Positions 43,412-52,149 of a stretch of 64,000 nt of DNA are shown here, one piece after another. The notes under the pieces were generated by a model. That model was not told the origin of the DNA. It ran no database searches and saw only the letters and a list, made by a program, of their open reading frames with translations. Origin of the DNA: JAQVEB01 sp028698105 (GTDB lineage Bacteria; Bacteroidota; Bacteroidia; Bacteroidales; Dysgonomonadaceae). Made by a program: the position numbers and the translations under genes. Numbering within the stretch: the stretch's first letter is position 1; each line of letters begins with the position of its first letter. The stretch spans positions 1-64,000 of the forward strand of contig CAXYYA010000007.1 of the NCBI GenBank assembly GCA_964293155.1, read 5' to 3'.

Positions 43412-45016
43412 TTATTCTGTTTTGCCATCCGTCCATTTTGTGATGGATGGGTTCGGATCGGGCGATTTGGGGATCACATGGCATTTGTAGCCGATGATAT
43501 ACGTGCAAGGCGAAAACAACCCCTTGCCTTTGAATGAATAGTCGCTATGCGACTCCTGATGATCGTAACCATAACGGCCGCCGATCACAAAAGGACCAAT
43601 TCCAATTCCACCGCCGGCATTTACGGTATCTCTCGCAAACTCGTAGCTGCTTTTGCTGTCGCCAAAATTCATATACACGTCTTTGGCAATGATCAACTCG
43701 GTAACGATGGAAGGCATCAGTCCTTTTCCCTGTCCGTCGCTAATGATATCGCCGTTCAATACCTGCGGAGAGTTTTCGTGCAGTTTCCAGTATTTTGATT
43801 CTACGAACGCTTCGTTAAACCAGCCGCGTTCAACGCGCACTTTCCCGATTTTAAACGAAATGGTGAGATTGCTCAGGTCAATGTTGGACTTCGTGCGTTG
43901 ATGCGATCCACTGCCGCTTGCACCGATTGAGAATATTCCAAGGCTGAATCCCAGGGCTGCGCCCCATTTGTGAATGGTGTTTGAATAGTCGGAGTGCACT
44001 TCGCGCTCACTTAATGTGAGGGTGGGCCATTTTGATGCTTCTTTCAGTGCTCCGGCGGGAATGGGGATTGTGGGCGAGTAATTGGTGTAATCCAGAATAC
44101 GGGTGCGCTGGCTGTTGCGGAATTCCGATTGCAACCGCTTTTTGATAACCAGCATGTGTTTTTCTTCAATTTCGCTCAGGTAGTTTTGGATGCGCTCCAC
44201 GGCTTCTTTGTATCCGAGCGATTGCCATGCCCGCAGGGCGGAATCTTCGCGTTTTTTCATGTTTTTGCCGTCAATGGAGAGCTGCGCCATGGCATCGGGG
44301 TCGCCGTTATCGGCCGCCGTTCTGATCTCATTGTTCTTGTCCACTACATCGTAGTATTTCATTTCGTACTCCACATATTTAGCGTACATGGGCGATACGA
44401 ACGTATGAATGATCTCCGGCTGATTCATTTCGTCAATCGGCGCGGCTTCATCAAAATCGGGATTCTTTATTTTTTTGATCTTAAAGAGCTTATTCCGCAT
44501 CTTGTCCAATTTCTTTTCAACTTTCGGGTCCATTGGTGTGTCAACCACAACCGACCACTGCAACAAATCTTCGTAGATTTTGGATACCCGTTTCGAGGAA
44601 TCGTTGAAAATAGTGATCTGCCGACCGTTTTTCCCTTCCACCATGGGTGGAATGCCGGAATTAACCGCATCCACCATCGCGGCGAATTGCTCCATTTGCA
44701 AATAACGTCGGAATTTGTTTTCGGCCAATAAGTTTTTGTAACCTTCCAAATCCACAACCGGATTTCCGTTTTTATCCAAAATGGGGTTTCCGTCCTTGTC
44801 GAGCTCCGGTTTCGGAGAAGGAGCAAAACCGAAAAGCCCTTTGAGTGCAAAATCGAAGGTGTCTTCCGTCAACACAATCCCCACGGGATCAAATGCAATA
44901 AAATCGTTTGGCCCGATGGAATCGGGATCACCGCCGTTCGTAACGGTGTCATACACTTGCTTAAGCAGCATACTCATTAATGAGTTTGATCTGGCTTCTT
45001 CTGTTAATGTTGGCAT
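43412..45016 (-). CDS. Leaderless GWFN-domain protein with paired glycine-rich strands
   Basis: 534 residues, no signal peptide and no known family name. Residues 1-60 (SMLLKQVYDTVTNGG ... FDPVGIVLTEDTFDFALKGLFG) are followed by two DKxGNPxxD units (73-89), a helical region (about 90-300), and a C-terminal beta domain: strand pair 349-375 (WGAALGFSLGIFSIGASGSG), the RGWF block (397-400) with SDGQGKGL, a LIIAKDV strand (441-447), and a second glycine-rich amphipathic strand pair 467-490. The region from GFSLG to IPKSP recalls an uncharacterised family seen in scattered bacteria and fungi. The alternating glycine/hydrophobic strands could be membrane-active hairpins (speculative). First gene of the cluster after the HU-like gene. 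Confidence 0.75.
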   Translation of the reverse strand: MPTLTEEARSNSLMSMLLKQVYDTVTNGGDPDSIGPNDFIAFDPVGIVLTEDTFDFALKGLFGFAPSPKPELDKDGNPILDKNGNPVVDLEGYKNLLAENKFRRYLQMEQFAAMVDAVNSGIPPMVEGKNGRQITIFNDSSKRVSKIYEDLLQWSVVVDTPMDPKVEKKLDKMRNKLFKIKKIKNPDFDEAAPIDEMNQPEIIHTFVSPMYAKYVEYEMKYYDVVDKNNEIRTAADNGDPDAMAQLSIDGKNMKKREDSALRAWQSLGYKEAVERIQNYLSEIEEKHMLVIKKRLQSEFRNSQRTRILDYTNYSPTIPIPAGALKEASKWPTLTLSEREVHSDYSNTIHKWGAALGFSLGIFSIGASGSGSHQRTKSNIDLSNLTISFKIGKVRVERGWFNEAFVESKYWKLHENSPQVLNGDIISDGQGKGLMPSIVTELIIAKDVYMNFGDSKSSYEFARDTVNAGGGIGIGPFVIGGRYGYDHQESHSDYSFKGKGLFSPCTYIIGYKCHVIPKSPDPNPSITKWTDGKTE

Positions 45017-45121
45017 AATTTATTGATTTTTATTTGTTTTCGCATACTCTGTTCAGTTTTCTGCATCCCTGTTATTTTAATTGTTAAAAATTTATTCTGT
45101 GATAACCCATAGTGAGGAAAA

Positions 45122-45499
45122 TTATCTCTCTGTTCTTTTTTTCTCGTGTTCCATTTTTTCTTTGAGCGTTTTATCCGGAGTGAAAATGACACGCACTTCA
45201 CGGATGTTATCCGATGTAAATTGTTGGGGATGAGTTACTCCATCGCTTGAAACCGATAAACGGAATGTTCCGAAATCCTTCAATTTAATGCTGTATCCTT
45301 TTAGTAGATGATCCGCTGTTTCACGGAGCAAAACCTGGATGACTTTTGCAACATCTGTTTTGTTTATCTGTGTGTATTTTGCTGTTTTTTTGATTAAAGA
45401 AAGAGAACTTAGCGTGCCTTCATTTGTCAAAATGGCATACCATTTTTTAGGGCTGTTGCGCCTGGCAGGATTTCCTTTTTCAACTAATTTGTATCTCAT
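45122..45499 (-). CDS. HU-related DNA-binding protein
   Basis: 125 residues from the ATG at 45499: MRYKLVEKGNPARRNSPKKWYA is the usual start of the Bacteroidetes HU-related family (TIGR01201 type); an earlier in-frame ATG at 45610 would add an unnatural extension. The HU fold is clear: ILTNEGTLSSLSLIKKTAKYTQINKTDVAKVIQVLLRETADHLLKGYSIKLKDFGTFRLS, then a beta arm region. Such proteins bend DNA and often lie beside peptidoglycan hydrolase genes in Bacteroidales. It is 105 bp upstream of the first GWFN gene on the same strand and may be the first gene of that transcript. Confidence 0.88.
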   Translation of the reverse strand: MRYKLVEKGNPARRNSPKKWYAILTNEGTLSSLSLIKKTAKYTQINKTDVAKVIQVLLRETADHLLKGYSIKLKDFGTFRLSVSSDGVTHPQQFTSDNIREVRVIFTPDKTLKEKMEHEKKRTER

Positions 45500-45683
45500 A
45501 CCGGTAGTGTTTAAGTTAAGTTTTTCAACGATAAAATGAGACATGCAGTAATCGTGACTTAAAACGGCATGTGTTAATTTCCCGTTAGAAATGAGGAAAA
45601 AACAGTACACAATGAAACATTTTACGCGCTCGATTTCTCGATCGTAAAATTATTTCATTCAACAAAAAAATGGTTGTATTTAT

Positions 45684-45712
45684 AACGCAAGTCTTTGTAG
45701 TATCTTTGCGTT
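45684..45712. promoter_or_regulatory. Inverted repeat overlapping a TATCTTTG box in the HU/regulator gap
   Basis: AACGCAA (45684-45690) and TTGCGTT (45706-45712) are perfect 7-bp complements; the right half overlaps TATCTTTG (45701-45708), a plus-strand -7 box with no gene of its own downstream. It could be an operator for the HU/surface cluster or the start of a small RNA. The rest of the 292-bp gap 45500-45791 shows nothing else that I can name. Confidence 0.3.
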
Positions 45713-45791
45713 AACTTTTTATGTGATTTGTATTATATGTGCATCGGGATAAAGTAATCATCTGATATACAGACGAAAACAAATATAAATA

Positions 45792-48683
45792 TCACGCCGG
45801 CCTTCGCCGATATTGCGATGGCGTGAACCCCGTTTGTTTCTTAAAAGTGCGCGAGAAGTAAGCCAGATCGTAAAATCCACATTGATCGGCAACCTCGCTG
45901 ATAGGAATATCTTCCTGCGCAAGCTTCTTCTTTGCTTTATTTATGCGCATTTTCAGAATATAGGAAGATGGGTTGTAGCCGGAAACGGCCGTCATTTTCC
46001 GGTTTAGTTGCGAAAGACTTAAGCAAAGCTTGTCGGCAAGCAGCGATGGAGAGAAATCGGAATTTTGCATTTCGCGGTAAACAATATCCGTAACGCGTTG
46101 CAGAAAATCCAAATTCACGTCTTTTTCCATCTTTTTCTCGCCTTTTAGCACGGAGCGAAGGTATTTTTCCTTCAGCAAACGCCGGCTCTCCAGTAATTTT
46201 TGAATGCGAATTAACAATTCATCGGGATTAAACGGTTTCTTCAGAAACGCATCGGCACCGCATTCCAAGCCGGTGAGCTGATCTTCCGTTGCGGTTTTTG
46301 CCGTGAGGATGATAACGGGGATGTGGTTCAACAACTCCGACGATTTGATGTCGCGACAAAGACTAAATCCATCTTTTAAGGGCATCATCACATCGGTAAT
46401 GATCAGATCGGGGACAAGCTCCTGAGCCATATCCATTCCCTGTTGCCCGTCCTTTGCATGAACCAGCCGGTAACCAACCGGCAACAGGGCTTTGATGTAC
46501 AGCACTACGTCGTTGTTGTCCTCAACAAGCAGAATAGTGGTTGCCATATCGGCATCCGGCAGTTCTTCCTGTTTCTCCAGCATACGATCGAGTTCCTGCA
46601 ACTCTTTGTTTTTCGCAAATTGAAACGATTTGAAAATTTCATCCATTTTCAGTACGGGAAAAACGGTTTCGACCTGCTGTTTTACAGGAAGAATAAGCGT
46701 GAAAACCGACCCTTCGCCAACTTTACTCTCCGCGAAAATTTTGCCGTGCATTCTTTCCGCCAGTTGCTTTGCGTAATGCAGTCCGATTCCGCTCCCGATA
46801 TTTGCGTCCAGATCGGAACACTGATAAAAAGGCTCGAATATTCTTGCCAAATCTTCTTCCGATATCCCTTTCCCTGTATCCGTTACCTTTATGACCGCTT
46901 CTTTGTTTTTTCGGGCGGCAACGGAAAGCGATATCTTACCACCGGCAGGAGTGTACTTTATGGCGTTCGATAAAAGATTTTGGATGATCTCATCCACATA
47001 ATGCGGAACAAAGTCAATATCAAGGACTTGCTCATCGGCATAAAAACTGAGGTTGATGTTTTTTTCCCGGGCATACAATTGGTATGCCTCTACAACCATT
47101 TGCAGATAAGCAGATATATTTCCGTTTTTCCATTCCGGGTCCTCAATGCCTGCTTCCATTTTCGCCATGTTCAGCATCCGGTTCACCAGTTGCAACAGAT
47201 TATTACCCTGTCTTTCAATGGCATTGAGATACGACAACGACTCGGAATTCATGCTTGCTTTTTGCTTCCTTATGTGTGAGCTAAGTCCCAGAATAATCGT
47301 TAGCGGGGTGCGGAATTCGTGCGTTACGTTCGTAAAAAAATCCGAACGCATTTTATCGAGGTTTCTTAGTATCTTATTTCTTCTGGTGCGGAGCACGTAT
47401 GCGTAAGCCAGTGCGGCCAAAAACATGATCATCAGGACAATGGTCACAACTGATGCGATGATGATTATCCGTTTCTCATGTTTCTGTACCAGATTCTGCG
47501 CGTTGAGTTGCTCTATGCGCAACGTGCTTTTCTCGCGTTCGTAATTCACCCGCATATCGAGCGCCTGATTGATCTTGCTCAAATTCTGGACGCTATCCTG
47601 ATACATTTTGCTTCGCTTGAACATATCAAGCGCTCCGGAGTAATTTCTCTGGTGTTCATATAATTGATACATCAAATTATACGCTTGCGCCAGTTGTTCG
47701 GGAGAATTAATTTTTTCGGCTTCCGTTTTTGCAAGAACAATATATTTTTGTGCGTCTCTGGTGTTATTTTTCAACAGATTGATCCTGCCGAGCGATAAAC
47801 ATGCGCCCAACCAGTGCCACGTATCGGAGATATTTTCCATGATATCGTAAGCAGCGCGATACTCGTTCTCGGCCTTGTCATATTCTTTCTGTTGTTCATA
47901 AATTTCGCCGAAATGGATGTGACACAACCCCACTCCCAACTGCGATTTTGCTTTTATGTTTTGCGCCATGGAATATCCGTAATACAGCATCGCGGAATCG
48001 TTTTGATTCTTCGCTTGAAAAACTGCGCCGATATTCGCGTAATTAATCGCTTGTCCCAGCGCGCTTCCCAGCGCTTTTTCCTCGTCAAGAGCCTGCCGGA
48101 AATATTGCTCGGCTTCGTTATAATTATTCAGCGAAAGATACACGTTTCCGATACCGTTCAGCGCCATTACTTTATTTTTTCGTCCCACGAACTGATCGTT
48201 TTGGGAATATAATTCAGCCATATACAACGCCTGAAAATGATAATCGGTAGCTTCGGGAAACGCGCCTACACGTCTGAAATCGGTGCCCAGATGATTCAAT
48301 AACTGCGTGATATTCAATGTATCTTTTAGCCGTAAGGCTGCGTTCAATCCCTGTTGATGAAACGCGATGGCTTTTGAGAAATCGGAGTTCTCACGATAAC
48401 GTTGTCCCAGTATTTTACAGGTGATGACAATGTTGATATCGTTTTTGTCTTTTTCGCTTTGGGCATGAATTTTCAGAATAGAATCGGTGGGGAAAGCGTA
48501 ATCGGAAATTTTTTGCTCCAACTCGTTGCGGGAATAATTATCGGTCGCACGGTGCACTTCTTGTTTACCGCAACTCATCGAGAACCATAAAAAAAAGAAT
48601 ATAAAACCCGCAGGGCATATTGCGGTGAAAATATGCCTTCCGTTATTGACGCAATTGATTTTTCTATCGGGCTCCAACATCAT
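45792..48683 (-). CDS. Hybrid two-component regulator with TPR sensor, kinase, receiver and AraC output
   Basis: 963 residues. N-terminal hydrophobic segment with a lipobox-like SMSC (Cys38); TPR repeats at about 85-375 (for example ALNGIGNVYLSLNNYNEAEQYFRQAL); a membrane helix at about 405-430; a HisKA domain with phospho-acceptor His455 in THEFRTPLT; an HATPase domain (VTDTGKGISEEDLARIFEPFYQ; GSGIGLHYAKQLAERM); a receiver with the Asp in IITDVMMP; and an AraC helix-turn-helix pair at the C-terminus (about 860-963). Such hybrids sense periplasmic signals, mostly glycans, and bind DNA directly. The TPR sensor differs from the usual propeller/Y_Y_Y sensors of polysaccharide loci. The surface cluster downstream on the same strand is the likely target. 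Confidence 0.93.
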   Translation of the reverse strand: MMLEPDRKINCVNNGRHIFTAICPAGFIFFFLWFSMSCGKQEVHRATDNYSRNELEQKISDYAFPTDSILKIHAQSEKDKNDINIVITCKILGQRYRENSDFSKAIAFHQQGLNAALRLKDTLNITQLLNHLGTDFRRVGAFPEATDYHFQALYMAELYSQNDQFVGRKNKVMALNGIGNVYLSLNNYNEAEQYFRQALDEEKALGSALGQAINYANIGAVFQAKNQNDSAMLYYGYSMAQNIKAKSQLGVGLCHIHFGEIYEQQKEYDKAENEYRAAYDIMENISDTWHWLGACLSLGRINLLKNNTRDAQKYIVLAKTEAEKINSPEQLAQAYNLMYQLYEHQRNYSGALDMFKRSKMYQDSVQNLSKINQALDMRVNYEREKSTLRIEQLNAQNLVQKHEKRIIIIASVVTIVLMIMFLAALAYAYVLRTRRNKILRNLDKMRSDFFTNVTHEFRTPLTIILGLSSHIRKQKASMNSESLSYLNAIERQGNNLLQLVNRMLNMAKMEAGIEDPEWKNGNISAYLQMVVEAYQLYAREKNINLSFYADEQVLDIDFVPHYVDEIIQNLLSNAIKYTPAGGKISLSVAARKNKEAVIKVTDTGKGISEEDLARIFEPFYQCSDLDANIGSGIGLHYAKQLAERMHGKIFAESKVGEGSVFTLILPVKQQVETVFPVLKMDEIFKSFQFAKNKELQELDRMLEKQEELPDADMATTILLVEDNNDVVLYIKALLPVGYRLVHAKDGQQGMDMAQELVPDLIITDVMMPLKDGFSLCRDIKSSELLNHIPVIILTAKTATEDQLTGLECGADAFLKKPFNPDELLIRIQKLLESRRLLKEKYLRSVLKGEKKMEKDVNLDFLQRVTDIVYREMQNSDFSPSLLADKLCLSLSQLNRKMTAVSGYNPSSYILKMRINKAKKKLAQEDIPISEVADQCGFYDLAYFSRTFKKQTGFTPSQYRRRPA

Positions 48684-48713
48684 TTTGCTGTATCATGGAA
48701 CTGATTCACAAGA

Positions 48714-48742
48714 CAAAAATAAGAAAAAAAAGGCAAAACCAA
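48714..48742 (-). promoter_or_regulatory. Promoter of the hybrid regulator gene
   Basis: On the minus strand, TTG (48742-48740) is followed after 18 bp by TATTTTTG (48721-48714), a good Bacteroidetes promoter 30 bp upstream of the start codon. Confidence 0.55.
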
Positions 48743-48825
48743 CATATTTGGGACAATAATTCATCTTTGAGCGAGCGCTAACTATTTTTAAACCCCTACA
48801 ACTCCGTTTGTAGCGACAAAAATTT

Positions 48826-48833
48826 TATCTTTG
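48826..48833 (+). promoter_or_regulatory. -7 promoter box upstream of tgt
   Basis: TATCTTTG lies 29 bp before the TTG start of tgt. A TTTG at 48807-48810 is 15 bp upstream, shorter than the usual 19. Confidence 0.55.
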
Positions 48834-48862
48834 CGGTCTAAACAATAAGAAAACAAGAATCT

Positions 48863-49993
48863 TTGGATTTCCAACTGCAACATACCGATCCGAAATCGAA
48901 CGCACGGGCAGGACTGATCACTACCGACCACGGCCAGATAGAAACGCCCGTTTTTATGCCCGTGGGAACCGTGGGAAGTGTGAAGGCGGTGCACATGAGT
49001 GAACTAAAAGACGATATCGGCGCCCAGATCATCCTCGGCAACACTTATCATCTATACCTCCGGCCGGGATTGGAGATTTTGCAGCAAGCCGGTGGCTTGC
49101 ACAAGTTTAACAGTTGGGACAAACCGATATTGACCGACAGCGGTGGTTTTCAGGTGTTTTCGCTGGCCGAGAACCGGAAACTGACCGAAGCCGGCGCCGA
49201 ATTCCGCTCGCACATTGACGGATCGAAACATTTTTTCTCGCCCGAAAAGGCGGTGGACATACAACGCATCATCGGCGCCGATATTATGATGGCGTTCGAT
49301 GAATGCACGCCCGGCGATGCCGATTACGCATACGCGAAAAAATCGCTCGACCTTACCGAATTGTGGCTCGACCGCTGCATAACGCGTTTTAACGAAACAG
49401 AAGGTGCTTACGGTTACCGGCAGACGTTATTCCCTATCGTGCAAGGCTGCGTGTATCCCGATCTTCGTCGCCGTGCGGCGGAAAATGTGGCGGAGAAGGG
49501 CGCCGACGGAAACGCCATTGGCGGCCTGGCCGTGGGCGAACCCACGGAGAAAATGTACGAAATGGTGGAACTGGTAAACGAGATTTTGCCGAAAGACAAA
49601 CCGCGCTATCTGATGGGCGTCGGCAAGCCGGAAAATCTGCTGGAAGCCATCGAGCGCGGCGTGGATATGTTCGATTGCATCATGCCCACGCGCAACGGCC
49701 GTAACGGACAGATTTTCACGAAAAACGGCGTGCTGAATATGCGCAACGAAAAATGGAAAAACGATTTTTCGCCTATTGAAGCTGACGGCGCTTCATTCGT
49801 GGATACACTGTACAGCAAAGCATATTTGCGGCATCTGATCAACGTGAACGAGATATTGGGGTTGCAAATCGCATCTGTACATAACCTTGCGTTTTATGTG
49901 TGGCTGGTGCAAGAGGCTCGAAAGCACATTATCGCGGGTGATTTTTCCGTATGGAAACCGAAGATGATCGAAAATGTTACCAGACGCTTGTAA
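48863..49993 (+). CDS. tgt: tRNA-guanine transglycosylase
   Basis: A 376-residue enzyme that exchanges guanine 34 of GUN-anticodon tRNAs for a queuine precursor. The start must be TTG: a stop codon lies 24 bp upstream with no ATG between. Catalytic blocks present: DSGGFQVFSL, MMAFDECTPGDADYAYAKKS, GGLAVGEPTEKMYEMVE, YLMGVGKPENLLEAIERGVDMFDCIMPTRNGRNG. Odd: the C-terminal zinc motif CxCxxC of the E. coli type is absent, replaced by DGASFVDTLYSKAYLRHL at about 303-320, although the partner His in VHNLAFY is kept. It is followed by an LptF/G-type permease, a common Bacteroidales pairing. Confidence 0.95.
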   Translation: MDFQLQHTDPKSNARAGLITTDHGQIETPVFMPVGTVGSVKAVHMSELKDDIGAQIILGNTYHLYLRPGLEILQQAGGLHKFNSWDKPILTDSGGFQVFSLAENRKLTEAGAEFRSHIDGSKHFFSPEKAVDIQRIIGADIMMAFDECTPGDADYAYAKKSLDLTELWLDRCITRFNETEGAYGYRQTLFPIVQGCVYPDLRRRAAENVAEKGADGNAIGGLAVGEPTEKMYEMVELVNEILPKDKPRYLMGVGKPENLLEAIERGVDMFDCIMPTRNGRNGQIFTKNGVLNMRNEKWKNDFSPIEADGASFVDTLYSKAYLRHLINVNEILGLQIASVHNLAFYVWLVQEARKHIIAGDFSVWKPKMIENVTRRL

Positions 49994-50062
49994 GAGCAAG
50001 GCAACTCGTGAAACAGCAGATTCAGGCAACAATGAAAAGTGAATAGCCGAAATAATTAGAAA

Positions 50063-51166
50063 ATGAAAATAGAGAAAAATTTGTGGTCATTACAGCGTTT
50101 GGACAGGTACATCATCAAAAAGTTCCTGGGCACGTATATTTTCATGATCTCGCTCATCATTTCCATTGCGGTTGTTTTCGACATCAATGAAAAAATTGAT
50201 AAATTCATGAGCAACAGCGCGCCGCTCAAAGAAATCATTTTCAATTACTACTTCAATTTCATTCCGTATTACGCCAACCTGTTCAGTCCGTTGTTCATTT
50301 TTCTTGCCGTGATCTTTTTCACCTCCAAAATGGCCAACAATTCCGAAATTATCGCCATTCTCTCCAACGGTATCGGCTTTAAGCGGTTGATGAAGCCCTA
50401 CATGATCTCGGCATTGATACTCGCCGTAATTGCTTTTTTGTTAGGAGGATACGTCATTCCTCCGGCAAACAAAACGCGCATCGAATTCGAAAATAAATAC
50501 ATTGATCCCCGGCAACGAAAAGTGGGCGACAGCGACATCCAGTTTATGATCGCCCCGGGAACGATAGCCTATTTCGGCAGTTTCGATATCGCCTCCAACA
50601 CCGGATACAACTTTTCTATTGATAAGTTCGACAGCCTGCAACTGGTTTCGCGGCTCACGGCGCAGTCCATCCGCTACGATTCCGTTTACCACTGGACCAT
50701 CCAAAATTATCAGATACGCGATTTCGACGGGCTTCGCGAAACCACAAAAACCGGCAGCACCATAGACACCACGATGCAGATCGTGCCCAACGATTTTATC
50801 ATTGCCGCAACCGACCAGCAAATGATGACATCGCCTCAACTGCGGCGTCACATCAAAAGCCAGAAAGAACGCGGCATGGGCAATATCCAGCCTTTCCAGA
50901 TCGAATATCACACGCGCATCGCTTCGGCGCTTTCGGCGTTCATCCTCACCCTTATCGGCGCGGCGTTGTCGGCACGAAAAGTGAAGGGAGGCATGGGGCT
51001 GAATATCGGAATCGGGCTGGCGCTGAGCATGGCGTACATCCTGTTTATGACCATCAGTTCTTCGTTCGCCGTTTCGGGTGTGATGAGTCCGATGATCGCG
51101 GCATGGGTTCCGAATTTGATCTTTATCGGGATTGCCGTATATTTGTACCGGAGAGCGCCGGATTAA
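50063..51166 (+). CDS. LptF/LptG family LPS export permease
   Basis: A 367-residue inner-membrane protein: N-terminal helix bundle (RYIIKKFLGTYIFMISLIISIAVVF; YANLFSPLFIFLAVIFFTSKMANNSEIIAILSNGIGF), a periplasmic jelly-roll region (about 130-275), and three further helices near the C-terminus (ISSSFAVSGVMSPMIAAWVPNLIFIGIAVYLY). The family forms the membrane part of the LptBFGC exporter that lifts LPS off the inner membrane. Only one F/G copy is here. It starts 69 bp after tgt and may share its transcript. Confidence 0.92.
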   Translation: MKIEKNLWSLQRLDRYIIKKFLGTYIFMISLIISIAVVFDINEKIDKFMSNSAPLKEIIFNYYFNFIPYYANLFSPLFIFLAVIFFTSKMANNSEIIAILSNGIGFKRLMKPYMISALILAVIAFLLGGYVIPPANKTRIEFENKYIDPRQRKVGDSDIQFMIAPGTIAYFGSFDIASNTGYNFSIDKFDSLQLVSRLTAQSIRYDSVYHWTIQNYQIRDFDGLRETTKTGSTIDTTMQIVPNDFIIAATDQQMMTSPQLRRHIKSQKERGMGNIQPFQIEYHTRIASALSAFILTLIGAALSARKVKGGMGLNIGIGLALSMAYILFMTISSSFAVSGVMSPMIAAWVPNLIFIGIAVYLYRRAPD

Positions 51167-51240
51167 GAGGGGGAGACTTAGTGACGAGGAGACTGGGTGA
51201 CTTGGGACTTGGTGAGTGGGAGACTTGGGGAAGGGGAATT
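51167..51240. repeat. G-rich degenerate tandem repeat (GAGACTTGGTGA-like)
   Basis: Repeated variants of GAGACTTGG, GTGACTTGGG and GTGAGTGGGA fill the gap after the LptF/G gene. Related sequences occur at 52085-52107 (same strand) and, as the reverse complement, at 55540-55590. Confidence 0.65.
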
Positions 51241-51274
51241 ACCAATTATTAATTACTAATTACTGACCGTTGAG

Positions 51275-52084
51275 ATGAAAAAATATATCCTATTATTTGT
51301 TTTTATTGCGGGTGGAATTATTGCGAGTGCACAAACGAAATACCCGAATGTAATCATATCTACCAACTACGGCGATATGAAAGTGATGCTGTACGACGAC
51401 ACGCCCAACCATTCCGCCTATTTTCTGAATCTGGTGAAAAAAGGCTATTTCGATGGGACGCTGTTTCACCGCGTAGTGAAAGATTTTATGATACAGGGCG
51501 GAGCGCAAGATTCGCGCAATGCGCCGGCAGGCGCGCAAATCGGCGGCGGACGCACCGATATGCAGTTACTGCCGGAATTTCGCGATAACCATTATCACCG
51601 CAAAGGCGCGCTTGCCGCTCCCCGAAGGGGCGACAACGAAAACCCGCAGAAGAAATCCGATATGTCGCAATTCTATATCGTGCAGGGAAAAGTGCTTACC
51701 GAAGGCCGCTTAGATAGCATGGAAATGGCGGTGAACGTTCCGATAAAGAACAAGATCATTCGCACATACTACTTCCCGCACAAAGAGGAACTGGCGAAAC
51801 TAAAGGAATCCGATCCGCGCGCGTTCAACGCGTTGCTCGACTCGGTGCTGCACATCGTGGACTCGGTGTATGCCGAAGCGCCCGGCAAGTTTTTCTTTCC
51901 TGCGGAGCAGAAAAAAGATTACTCCACCGACGGGGGCGTACTGAGCCTTAACGGCGAATACACCGTTTACGGACAGGTGATCGAGGGCCTGGATGTGATT
52001 GACAAAATCGCCGCTCTGCCCACCGACCAGCGCGAGCGGCCGAAAAATGATGCGAAGATCATTCGGGCGTATGTGGAGAAGTAA
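51275..52084 (+). CDS. Secreted cyclophilin-type peptidyl-prolyl isomerase
   Basis: 269 residues with a signal peptide ending GIIASAQ, so periplasmic. Cyclophilin core: VIISTNYGDMKVMLYDDTPNHSAYFLNLVKKGYFDGTLFHRVVKDFMIQGG, with the catalytic FHRV motif, then MSQFYIVQGKVL and the closing VYGQVIEGLDVIDKIAALPTD. An insertion of about 75 residues (about 145-220, charged and helical) splits the core before the last strands, as in several Bacteroidetes homologues. It assists folding of exported proteins. Confidence 0.93.
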   Translation: MKKYILLFVFIAGGIIASAQTKYPNVIISTNYGDMKVMLYDDTPNHSAYFLNLVKKGYFDGTLFHRVVKDFMIQGGAQDSRNAPAGAQIGGGRTDMQLLPEFRDNHYHRKGALAAPRRGDNENPQKKSDMSQFYIVQGKVLTEGRLDSMEMAVNVPIKNKIIRTYYFPHKEELAKLKESDPRAFNALLDSVLHIVDSVYAEAPGKFFFPAEQKKDYSTDGGVLSLNGEYTVYGQVIEGLDVIDKIAALPTDQRERPKNDAKIIRAYVEK

Positions 52085-52098
52085 AGGACGGGGAGATG

Positions 52099-52124
52099 GG
52101 GAGACGGAGGCTTTGCCTTCGTTA
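52099..52124. repeat. Left outer flank of AT-rich island (inverted partner at 54549-54574)
   Basis: Starts GGGAGACG and ends CTTCGTTA; the reverse complement of 54549-54574 starts and ends identically. Both contain a short hairpin around TTT (AGGC-TTT-GCCT here, GCC-TTT-GGC in the partner), so the stem is kept by compensating base changes. Confidence 0.5.
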
Positions 52125-52149
52125 GAAGTTGATAATCAACCAACTTTCT

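Noticed and set aside
40706..45499. Contractile injection system, tailocin or prophage
   Set aside because: A muramidase and HU-like protein are compatible, but no sheath, tube, baseplate, AAA+ loader, terminase, portal, capsid or integrase gene is seen.
26843..48683. Polysaccharide utilisation locus
   Set aside because: A hybrid two-component regulator is present, but there is no SusC/SusD pair and no glycoside hydrolase, lyase or sulfatase.
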